From the NCBI RefSeq assembly GCF_002802915.1, contig NZ_PEBJ01000001.1, forward strand, positions 124,001-188,000: a stretch of 64,000 bases of DNA, written 5' to 3'. Below are positions 18,357 to 25,352 of this stretch, one piece after another. A program made the position numbers and the translations under genes. The notes under the pieces were generated by a model. The model did no database searches. It worked only from the letters and a program-made list of their open reading frames with translations, and was not told the DNA's origin. The stretch's first letter is position 1. Each line of letters starts with the position of its first letter. The DNA comes from Bifidobacterium felsineum. Its GTDB lineage: Bacteria; Actinomycetota; Actinomycetes; Actinomycetales; Bifidobacteriaceae.

Positions 18357-19459
18357 AACTATCGAAATCGAAAATCATCGGACTTATTGCTCTACTGGCG
18401 GTAGTGGCAGTAATCTGCGGCACTTTGGTCTGGCGTCAAGCCCAGCCGAAGCCCGCCGCCCCCGTGGAGCAAGTCAGCGTGAACGGCTATTTGGGCGGCG
18501 AGAAAATCGGGTTGTTCGACGATGCGAAGTTCAAGGCGCTCGCCGCTGAGCAGGGCCTCAATATCGACTACCGCAAGGCCGGGTCGCTGGCCATGATGGA
18601 CGCCGACACCAAGGGCATGGATTACCTGTTCCCCTCTTCCAGGGCGGCCGTGGAATATGGCAAGGCCAAGGGCGTGAAGGCCACGCAGAGCGACATTGTC
18701 TTCAACTCGCCGATTGTGCTGTATACGCATAAGACGGTGGCCGAAGGGCTGGTGTCCAGCGGGCTGATCACCAAGGATGATTCCGGCGCGTACCACATGG
18801 ACATGGCCAAAGCCGTGGATGCGATGGTCAACAATAAGACTTGGACGGATGTGGGGTACGCCAACGGTTACGGACAGTTCCGCATCGACTCCACTGACCC
18901 GGTGCAATCCAACTCGGGCAACGAATACGCGGCGCTGATTGCCACCGTGATGAACGGCGGACAGCCGGCCACCACGGATTCCGTGGCGCGCGACGGCGAG
19001 AAAATCAAGGCGATTTTCGCCAAATCAGGCTGGATGGAAACCTCGTCGGAAGACGCCTTCAACCAGTTCTTGACGCTCGGCGTGGGCTCGAAGCCGATGA
19101 TGGTGGGCTACGAGTCACAGCTGCTGGACTTGGCTGTGAACCAGCCGGATGCGTTTAAGCAGATCAAGGATGACGTGGTGGTCGTCTACCCCACACCGAC
19201 CGTGTGGAGCACACACACCTTGATGGCGCTGGATGACAAGGGCTCCAAGCTGTTGAGTGTGCTGAAGAGCCAGAAAGTGCAGAAGCTGGCATGGGAGCGT
19301 CACGGCTTCCGCGCAGCCAACTTCGCCGGCACCGATTCCATTAAGCGTTTCGGCGTGCCCGGCACCCTTGAGCAGGTTCCAGCTGTTTCCGAACTGCCCA
19401 ACAATGACGCCATGCAACAGCTCATCAACACCCTGAAAGGCGTCGACTTACAACAGTAA
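18353..19459 (+). CDS. Membrane-anchored substrate-binding-like protein
   Basis: Protein of 368 aa with an uncleaved-looking N-terminal signal anchor (about 7-27, no lipobox Cys) and an extracytoplasmic binding-protein fold. It aligns by eye with the binding half of the VWA lipoprotein two genes upstream: QSNSG at both, VGYESQLLDLA versus VNYESLVIQAD, VVYPTPTVW versus AVYPSDGIA, and ERHGFRAA versus ERAGRRTG. No permease or ATPase genes are nearby, so an ABC-transport role is unlikely; a sensor or scaffold role in the TelA cluster is inferred. The start overlaps the XpaC-like gene by 4 nt. Confidence 0.75.
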   Translation: MKLSKSKIIGLIALLAVVAVICGTLVWRQAQPKPAAPVEQVSVNGYLGGEKIGLFDDAKFKALAAEQGLNIDYRKAGSLAMMDADTKGMDYLFPSSRAAVEYGKAKGVKATQSDIVFNSPIVLYTHKTVAEGLVSSGLITKDDSGAYHMDMAKAVDAMVNNKTWTDVGYANGYGQFRIDSTDPVQSNSGNEYAALIATVMNGGQPATTDSVARDGEKIKAIFAKSGWMETSSEDAFNQFLTLGVGSKPMMVGYESQLLDLAVNQPDAFKQIKDDVVVVYPTPTVWSTHTLMALDDKGSKLLSVLKSQKVQKLAWERHGFRAANFAGTDSIKRFGVPGTLEQVPAVSELPNNDAMQQLINTLKGVDLQQ

Positions 19460-19474
19460 TTCTTTCTTCTCTCT

Positions 19475-19523
19475 GGCTCCTCCTGGTGGGGGAGCTGTCA
19501 GTAGCAGCTGACTAAAGGGGAGC
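19475..19523 (+). repeat. GGCTCC...GGGGAGCTG intergenic repeat copy
   Basis: A hairpin-forming copy of the window-wide repeat lies between the binding-protein gene and telA: GGCTCC, a short loop, GGGGGAGCTGTCAG, then CTGACTAAAGGGG. Confidence 0.5.
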
Positions 19524-19558
19524 AGTCACAGACTTGAGTCGTTACGAAAGGAATCCAA

Positions 19559-20734
19559 ATGACCACACAAATCACCCTCGCAGATTTAGCCAAGGGCAAC
19601 ACCGCCGCTGTCACCAGCCCCGCGCTGAGCACTGGTGCTTCGAATGGGGCATTGGTGCCCACTGCCGCCGAGGCACAGGCCGCCGCCGCACTGACCCCGG
19701 ACCAGCAGATTGCCAAACTGCCCGAAGCCGACCAGCAGCAGATCGCACAAATCGCCGGCGGCATCGACTTCACACGCGAAGGCATCGAATCCTCCTACGG
19801 CAAGGACGCCCAGCGCGCCACTTCCACATTCGCGGACGAAATCCTCTCCGAAACTCGCTCCAAAGACACAGGCGAGGCCGGCGAACTGCTCAATACCATG
19901 CTCGTGACCATCGATGAGGCCGAGCTCGGCGGATTCCGCAAGATTCCGATTTTGGGACAGGTGGCCGTCTCCATCGATAAACTGCGCCGCCGCTACCAGA
20001 AGGTCGATTCGCAGATCGATGAGATTATCGTCAAGCTTGAGGCCGCACAGTCGCGCCTGGTGGCGGACATTTCGATGTACGACACGATGTACACGCAGAA
20101 TGCGCAGCAGTACCGCGAGCTGAAGATCACCGTGCTGGCCGGCAAGAAGGCGCTCGCCGACTTCCGTGCCACCCAGCTGCCGGCTCTGGAAGCCGAAGCA
20201 CAGAAGAGCGGCGACCCGATGCAGGCGCAGCTCTTGAAGGACTTCAAGTCCAAGCTGGACCGCTTCGAGAAGCGCCTCGACGACCTTGACCGCATCTCTG
20301 TGGTGACCTTGCAGACCGCGCCGCAGATTAAGATCATCCAGAACGCCGACCAGACCATCGTGGACAAGATTGACACCACCATCTCCACCACAATCCCGGT
20401 GTGGAAGAGCCAGATGGTGATCGCACTGGGTCTGTCCAACCAGCGCAAGGCCCTGGATCTGCAAAACAAGGCCGATGACGTGACCAACAAGCTGCTGCAG
20501 AAGAACGCGGCCGCCCTGCACAAGGGTGCGGTGGACGCCGAGAAGGCCAACCAGCGTTCCGTGGTGGAAATCGACACGTTGGAGAAAATCAACTCCGAGC
20601 TCATCGCCACCCTGAAGGAGACCGTGCAGATTCAGAAGGAAGGCAAGGCCAACCGCGAGGCCGCGCAAGTCAAGATGCGCCAGATTGAGTCCGACCTGAA
20701 GAACGCGCTGATCGAAAACGCTCAGCAGATGTGA
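19559..20734 (+). CDS. telA: TelA/toxic anion resistance family protein
   Basis: Protein of 391 aa that matches the TelA family (PF05816) over most of its length: an N-terminal low-complexity segment (1-60), then a long helical domain with GEAGELLNTMLVTIDE, RYQKVDSQIDEIIVKLE and the LQTAPQIKIIQNAD stretch, ending in coiled-coil-like helices. TelA was named from tellurite resistance, but in most bacteria it belongs to envelope or phage/chemical-stress loci; no ter genes are seen here. GAAAGGAA precedes the ATG. It is 99 nt after the binding-protein gene, with a hairpin repeat in between, so it may be partly uncoupled from the three upstream genes. Confidence 0.9.
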   Translation: MTTQITLADLAKGNTAAVTSPALSTGASNGALVPTAAEAQAAAALTPDQQIAKLPEADQQQIAQIAGGIDFTREGIESSYGKDAQRATSTFADEILSETRSKDTGEAGELLNTMLVTIDEAELGGFRKIPILGQVAVSIDKLRRRYQKVDSQIDEIIVKLEAAQSRLVADISMYDTMYTQNAQQYRELKITVLAGKKALADFRATQLPALEAEAQKSGDPMQAQLLKDFKSKLDRFEKRLDDLDRISVVTLQTAPQIKIIQNADQTIVDKIDTTISTTIPVWKSQMVIALGLSNQRKALDLQNKADDVTNKLLQKNAAALHKGAVDAEKANQRSVVEIDTLEKINSELIATLKETVQIQKEGKANREAAQVKMRQIESDLKNALIENAQQM

Positions 20735-21132
20735 GTTTGCGTGGTTTCCGAGGTTAGCGCCCATATATTCCGCGTAGTTTAGCTGACTGTAGGATTTTGA
20801 ACGTTGACTGTAGGGAAATGAGCACTGACTGTAGGAATTTCAACGAAATACGTTCAAAATCCTACAGTCAGTGTTCAAAATCCTACAGTCAGTGTTGAAA
20901 TTCCTACAGTCAAGTGCGCACACTGTTTGCAGCTCGTAATCTCGGCTCTGCGTGATTTCACTGTGGGTAAAACTCCGGAATGATTGCCGCCCACGGGAAT
21001 TGGGCGAAGTGAAGGTCAAAGGTTGAGAGCCCGAGAGGGTTCCGGAGCCTGCAACGATAACCGCTGTCGGTCCTGCATGGGGCTGGCGGTTGGTAGCCAA
21101 ACAGGTTCTCTCCTAGTTGAGGAGTACCGATT
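20735..21132. other. Non-coding gap between telA and hsp20
   Basis: Apart from the 21-bp-periodic palindromic array, the remaining 220 nt upstream of hsp20 must hold its promoter. I see no HAIR (HspR), CIRCE or other known heat-shock operator, and no convincing ORF. Confidence 0.6.
20785..20911. repeat. Six GACTGTAGG units at exact 21-bp spacing, three forward and three inverted
   Basis: Forward GACTGTAGG copies begin at 20785, 20806 and 20827. Reverse-complement copies (CCTACAGTC) begin at 20861, 20882 and 20903. Each group has a strict 21-bp period and each unit extends into an AWTTTSAAC-type tail. Together they form a large imperfect palindrome centred near 20848. It could be a binding-site array or a long hairpin ending telA transcription. 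Confidence 0.9.
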
Positions 21133-21648
21133 ATGGCAATGTTTCCGGCTTTGATGAATGACACGATGTTCTCTGATCTGTTCGACGATCCGTTCTTTGA
21201 GGGTTGGCGCAACATGGACAACCAGGTGGCTGCGGCCATGCCGGCGAACATGATGAACACGGATGTGCGTGAGACCGCCAACGGCTACGATGTCGACATC
21301 GACATGCCTGGCTTCAAGAAGGACGATATCAAGCTCGAACTCAACAACGGCTATCTGACCGTGTCCGCATCTCGCAGCAGCGAGCATGAGGATAAGGCTC
21401 CTGAGTCCGCAAACGGCGAGAACGCTCATACTTCCGATCAGAAGTGCGCTTGCGCTTCCGATGAGGGTCGTTGGCTGCGTCGTGAACGCTACATGGGCTC
21501 TTGCTCTCGTAGCTTCTACGTCGGCGACGATGTGAAGGAATCCGACATTCACGCCAGCTACAACAACGGCACGCTGTGCATCCAAGTTCCGAAGATGCAA
21601 GCTCAGCCGCAAGTCGAGTCCAAGCACCAGATTGCGATTGAGGGCTGA
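21133..21648 (+). CDS. hsp20: Hsp20/alpha-crystallin small heat-shock chaperone
   Basis: ATP-independent holdase of 171 aa that binds unfolding proteins as oligomers. After a short hydrophobic N-terminus (MFPALMND) it has the alpha-crystallin domain (about 40-150): DVRETANGYDVDIDMPGFKKDDIKLELNNG (split here by reading), the strand YLTVSASR, and the final YNNGTLCIQVPK motif. A Cys/Lys/Asp-rich insertion (SDQKCACASDEGRW) interrupts the domain where other members have a shorter loop. GTTGAGGAG lies upstream of the ATG. The last 8 nt of the gene and 20 nt beyond are repeated exactly 114 bp downstream. Confidence 0.93.
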   Translation: MAMFPALMNDTMFSDLFDDPFFEGWRNMDNQVAAAMPANMMNTDVRETANGYDVDIDMPGFKKDDIKLELNNGYLTVSASRSSEHEDKAPESANGENAHTSDQKCACASDEGRWLRRERYMGSCSRSFYVGDDVKESDIHASYNNGTLCIQVPKMQAQPQVESKHQIAIEG

Positions 21649-21782
21649 CGCGTTAAGCGGACAGTCCAGTGGACTGTGCGTAGCGTCAGCCTGAGCGAGG
21701 CGGTAGCCGAGCGAAGGTTGGATTGAGTCTTCGCGAAGCGAAGTCCGTTCTTGCAGGGCTGACGCGTTAAGCGGACAGTCCA
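21641..21782. repeat. 28-bp direct repeat overlapping the end of hsp20, with REP-like sequence between
   Basis: An identical 28-nt segment occurs at 21641-21668 (including the hsp20 stop) and 21755-21782. The first copy runs into a palindrome CAGTCCAGTGGACTG, which could act as a terminator stem. The sequence between contains GCGAAGCGAAG-type REP-like motifs. Confidence 0.75.
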
Positions 21783-21976
21783 ATCGAACTTCGTTCTGAA
21801 GCTCAGCTGTGAAGCATATGACCCGGCGGCATTGTCCGCCGAGCCAGCCTCCGAACGAGGAGGCAATCGACTGGGTTGTTAAGAACCGGAGTTCCTATGC
21901 AGCTGATGTTCCCTGCGCTGCTCGTTCTACGTTTTCTACGCTGACTAGTTAACGGGCGGCGGGAAACATAGCCAAG
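21783..21976. other. Non-coding segment with a possible hsp20 5'-end remnant
   Basis: No supported gene. At 21898 an ATG preceded by GGAGTTCC opens a 15-codon frame, MQLMFPALLVLRFLR, that shares MFPAL with the start of Hsp20 (MAMFPALM) before stopping. It may be the fossil of a duplicated hsp20 start, or chance. Confidence 0.35.
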
Positions 21977-21977
21977 A

Positions 21978-22013
21978 AAATGCCGAGTGAGGCAATACCT
22001 CGCCCGGCATTTT
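21978..22013. terminator. Intrinsic terminator downstream of the hsp20 region
   Basis: AAATGCCG pairs with CGGCATTT and an inner GAGG with CCTC around a CAATA loop, followed by a T run on the plus strand. Confidence 0.8.
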
Positions 22014-22192
22014 TGTTCGTATGTTTGCGTGATTGCGAGCCCACGCGAACTTACGAACGGCAAGGATGCCTACCCAATGATGACCCGCGTACTCGTTGCA
22101 CCATCCTTTCCGCAGAGCCGCTAATTGTACGTGTTGTACGTGTCCAGAAGGTAGAGTGGCCGAGGAATACACGGGGATAGAAGGGGTTTGTC

Positions 22193-23113
22193 GTGGCGGA
22201 GAATAAGCTGGCTGGCGGTCATGTGGTCTCCTCGGGTGCTACCGTCGTAGGACTGATGGCGATTGTGCTGTGGAGCTTCATGGCCGGCACGGTGCGTATC
22301 GTCTCCGAGGGCTTCGGCGCCACGCTCGGCTCCGCGTTGATTTACACGTTCGGCGGCATTCTGCTGCTGATTTTCCGCCGTCCTGCACCACTTAAGCAAT
22401 TTCCGCGCAAATACCTGATTGGCGGCGGCCTGCTGTTCGTATTCTACGAATCCTCGATTTCGCTGTCGTTGGGTTTGGCGTCCACCGACACCTCATCCGT
22501 TGAGGTGAGTTTGGTCAACTATTTGTGGCCCACGATGATGGTGCTGCTCGCGGCCGGCGTCTCGCATCGCAAGCATGCAGTACTCAAGGTACTGCCGGGT
22601 GCGATTGTGGCGACGGCCGGTGTAGTGCTGGCGGTCGGCGGCAATTCCGGGCTTGACTGGCACGCCGCAGCTGCGCACATCGCAGAAAATCCACTGCCGT
22701 ATGTGCTGGCGTTCCTGGGCGCTTTCGCATGGTCGATTTATGCGGTGTTCACTCCGGCATGGTCCAAAGGCGTGGATGGCACATCCGTGTTCTTCCCGTG
22801 TGTGGCCGTGGCGTTGTGGATTATCCACTTCGCGTCCGGTCAGGGTATGCCGGCACAGATGCCAAGCTTCAAGTCGTGGCTGTTCGTGGCGATTACCGCA
22901 GTGGTGATTGCAGGCGGCTATGCCTGCTGGGGTTACGGCATTCTGCACGGTTCAATGGAACGCTTGGCCATCGCATCCTACGCCACGCCGGTGCTCTCCA
23001 CCGGTGCCAGCGCCGCGTTGCTCGGCCTGGCCTTGTCCGTGCCGTTCTGGTTGGGCGCGCTGCTCGTTGCCGCCGGTTCCGTGCTGAACTACTTGGTCAG
23101 CGCGCGCAAATAA
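22193..23113 (+). CDS. EamA/DMT-superfamily exporter (YddG-like)
   Basis: Polytopic inner-membrane protein of 306 aa with about ten hydrophobic segments in two EamA repeats, the fold of drug/metabolite transporters. The first helix region (VVGLMAIVLWSFMAGTVRIVSE), the LVNYLWPTMMVLLA segment and GGYACWGYGILHGSMERLAIASY resemble YddG aromatic amino-acid exporters, although the substrate cannot be read from sequence. A GTG start is used, preceded by GATAGAAGGGG. It stands alone, converging with a small membrane-protein gene 8 nt downstream. Confidence 0.8.
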   Translation: MAENKLAGGHVVSSGATVVGLMAIVLWSFMAGTVRIVSEGFGATLGSALIYTFGGILLLIFRRPAPLKQFPRKYLIGGGLLFVFYESSISLSLGLASTDTSSVEVSLVNYLWPTMMVLLAAGVSHRKHAVLKVLPGAIVATAGVVLAVGGNSGLDWHAAAAHIAENPLPYVLAFLGAFAWSIYAVFTPAWSKGVDGTSVFFPCVAVALWIIHFASGQGMPAQMPSFKSWLFVAITAVVIAGGYACWGYGILHGSMERLAIASYATPVLSTGASAALLGLALSVPFWLGALLVAAGSVLNYLVSARK

Positions 23114-23121
23114 ACGGTCGG

Positions 23122-23430
23122 TTATTTCCCACGGCGCTCGCTAGGCCGGCGCAGCGGATCAAGCAGCGTATCCGGGTTGGAGATGCCGAGCATGCTGCGC
23201 CCGCCCGTCGATTCCGGGTGCTTGGCGATGATCGCCAGCGAAATCGCGCCCGGAACCATAATGATCACCGCAATCGCAGCCAATCCCCAGCTCACAAAGA
23301 AGCCAATCCCCAGCGCAATAAGCACTACGGCAACCGCCGTGACCGCAATGGTCAGTTGTGCCTGCTTCGGCCCGGAAACCTTCAACCAAGTTGCTTTCTT
23401 GCGCTGCTGATTTTGAGTTGCCTTAGTCAT
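23122..23430 (-). CDS. Small membrane protein of unknown function
   Basis: Predicted 102-aa protein (MTKATQNQQRKK start). A basic N-terminus is followed by two adjacent hydrophobic helices (about 24-46 and 48-70) and a polar basic tail ending PLRRPSERRGK. The ORF can be extended upstream to 23634, but that extension runs through the inverted-repeat element and has repeat-derived sequence, so the short form is preferred; a MLSS start at 23442 is also possible. Convergent with the exporter gene. Function unknown. Confidence 0.6.
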   Translation of the reverse strand: MTKATQNQQRKKATWLKVSGPKQAQLTIAVTAVAVVLIALGIGFFVSWGLAAIAVIIMVPGAISLAIIAKHPESTGGRSMLGISNPDTLLDPLRRPSERRGK

Positions 23431-23490
23431 ACTGCTTAGCATATGCCCCAGTATGGGGTGATTAGAGGTAGTAGCGCGTGTAATTTGTGG

Positions 23491-23684
23491 TATCTGCCTT
23501 GCAAGGGGTACTTTCGGCCGTCTGAGATCATCTATCTGCTTTGCGAGGGGTACCTCGTCCGCAAAAGTTCGAGTATGAATGGTGGTATATCGCGCTAGAT
23601 ACTTGCACTTTTGCGGACGAGGTACCCCTCGCAAAGCAGATAGATATTTGCAAGATTATGAATGTACCCCTCGCAAGCGAGATA
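23491..23684. repeat. Nested inverted-repeat element, copy 1 (194 bp)
   Basis: The inner arms are a perfect 38-bp inverted repeat (23531-23568 and 23607-23644) separated by 38 bp. The outer arms (23491-23514 and 23661-23684) pair at about 20 of 24 positions. All arms carry the core GAGGGGTAC or its complement. A second copy with the same layout and size lies at 43176-43370. Confidence 0.9.
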
Positions 23685-23782
23685 GATGTTTGGGGAATCA
23701 GGGAATCAGTTCTTCATGAACGAGATTCCCCTGATGCACTTCTGAACAAAAGCCTGAAGAAACCTTGAGAACTCCCGATAAA

Positions 23783-23833
23783 TTCCATGAAATATGGCCA
23801 TATTCCATGAATTGCGCGTTACTGTTACGCGCG
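23783..23833 (+). promoter_or_regulatory. Possible operator region upstream of the esterase operon
   Basis: Two direct TTCCATGAA copies (23783 and 23803, 20 bp apart) flank the palindrome ATATGGCCATAT (23792-23803). A GCGCGT/ACGCGC inverted repeat follows. The esterase start is 29 nt further on. Confidence 0.4.
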
Positions 23834-23861
23834 GTTTGCGTGAATGCGAGGGGAGGGTCGC

Positions 23862-25352
23862 ATGACTAATTCGCATGTGCTGAGAACGCTCATGGATATC
23901 TCTCTAGTTCGAGGTCCATTACCGTGGACGATATGGACACTAACCGCGATTGTGTCGGTGGCCCTGCTGGTGATGATGGTCATGACTTTGTTGCGCCCTC
24001 ATGGACGTGACACGGTTGCTCCCTTGACGAGTGCCAGTGCCAGCGGCGATAGCCGTCAAAATTGGCCCGGCAGCGGGGTTCAGGGATCTGCGCATATGCC
24101 CGCGTTGCCAGTGGCGGTCGTGGCGGCTGTGGGCACGGGAATCGTCGGCTTGGTAGTCGCATGGTTGATTTCCGATGTGATTATGGTGTTTGGCGTCTCT
24201 TTTGGCTGGGCAGTGATTTTCACCATTGCCGCCGGATTCGCCGGCATGGGATTCGCTATTGCTGCTACTGTGCGCACGCACCACGTACAACGTGTGTTGG
24301 CTGCCTTGTTGATTCCGCTGGCGTTGCTGTCCTCTGCACTGCACGTGGACGGCATTTATGGCGAATACCAGACCGTGGGCAGTCTCGTGGGCTATTCGCC
24401 ATACGAGTCAATCAACGATGTGACGCTGCATAAGCCCACAATGACCGTTGCGCAGTGGCGCAAGGCCGCTGCAGCCGGAACACTGCCAGCTGACGTGCCA
24501 ACGCATGGCAAAGTGCTGACCGTTGATATTCCCAATACCAAATCGCAGTTCGCAGCCCGACGGACCATGGTATACCTGCCACCTGCCGCACTGGCCAAGC
24601 GCACGCCTTCGCTGCCGGGTATGGAGCTTTTGGCTGGGCAGCCGGGCAGTCCGGGGCGACTGATGGCGGCCGGCGGCATCGCCGCGATGATGGATTCGTA
24701 TGCCGCATCTCATCATGGTCTGGCTCCGGTTGTTGTGGTGCCGGATCAGAACGGTGCCGACGCGCATAACAGCCTGTGCGCGGACACCACGCAGGGTAAA
24801 GCCGAGACCTATCTGACACAGGATGTGGTCGACTGGGCCAAGCAGCACTTACCGGTCGCCAAAGATGCCGCTATGTGGGCGATTGGCGGCTTCTCGCAAG
24901 GTGGCACCTGCACCACCCAGCTGGCACCGCGCCATCCTGAACTGTATGGCGCCATGCTGCCGGTGGATGGCGAGCTGAAGCCGACCAGCGGGTCCGTCGA
25001 GAATATGGTGCGCACGTATTTCGGTGGCAATCGTGCGGCGTATGACGCACAGGTGCCGGTGAACGCCATCGCGGCCACTGGATCGTCGAGCCAGGCGCTG
25101 TTCGCGGGAGCCGGCGAGCAGGATACCGAAGCGATCAAGAACATGGACACCATCGCTGATGCCGCGTACAAAGCCGGCATGGAAGTCACCACGGTGATGA
25201 TTCACGGCACTGGGCACGACTGGCACGCCGTGCAGGCTGTCTGGCGGCCCGGTCTCGCTTGGTTTGGCCAACGTACCGGTCTCGGCGATATGACGAAAGC
25301 GGTAAAGGATTACCCGCAAGTGGATGTGCAGCGGCAGGAGGCGCAACAATGA
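23862..25352 (+). CDS. Membrane-anchored esterase, likely aminoacyl-lipid hydrolase partner
   Basis: Protein of 496 aa. Four hydrophobic segments occupy the first 160 residues (one near 18-45, then about 75-160). A C-terminal putative-esterase (esterase D/antigen 85-like) alpha/beta-hydrolase domain follows, with LTVDIPNTKSQFAARRTMVYLPP (read in two parts), the nucleophile elbow GGFSQGG and a late catalytic His in GTGHDWHA. The stop overlaps the start of the MprF-like gene by 4 nt, so the two are coupled. Linked esterase and aminoacyl-phosphatidylglycerol synthase genes are known in other Gram-positives, where the esterase removes the amino acid; that function here is inferred. AGGGGAGGG precedes the chosen ATG; an upstream ATG at 23844 lacks one. 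Confidence 0.8.
   Translation: MTNSHVLRTLMDISLVRGPLPWTIWTLTAIVSVALLVMMVMTLLRPHGRDTVAPLTSASASGDSRQNWPGSGVQGSAHMPALPVAVVAAVGTGIVGLVVAWLISDVIMVFGVSFGWAVIFTIAAGFAGMGFAIAATVRTHHVQRVLAALLIPLALLSSALHVDGIYGEYQTVGSLVGYSPYESINDVTLHKPTMTVAQWRKAAAAGTLPADVPTHGKVLTVDIPNTKSQFAARRTMVYLPPAALAKRTPSLPGMELLAGQPGSPGRLMAAGGIAAMMDSYAASHHGLAPVVVVPDQNGADAHNSLCADTTQGKAETYLTQDVVDWAKQHLPVAKDAAMWAIGGFSQGGTCTTQLAPRHPELYGAMLPVDGELKPTSGSVENMVRTYFGGNRAAYDAQVPVNAIAATGSSSQALFAGAGEQDTEAIKNMDTIADAAYKAGMEVTTVMIHGTGHDWHAVQAVWRPGLAWFGQRTGLGDMTKAVKDYPQVDVQRQEAQQ

Noticed and set aside
20785-20911. CRISPR-like repeats after telA
   Set aside because: Only 21-bp period, no spacers, and the two halves are inverted; a mirror array fits better.
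20912-21132. HspR (HAIR) or CIRCE operator upstream of hsp20
   Set aside because: GGTTGAGAGCCCGAGAGGGT only loosely resembles HAIR and lacks the CTTGAGT/ACTCAAG halves; no TTAGCACTC found.
23431-23634. Upstream extension of the 102-aa membrane protein
   Set aside because: The added 68 residues come from the nested inverted-repeat element and have no ribosome binding site.
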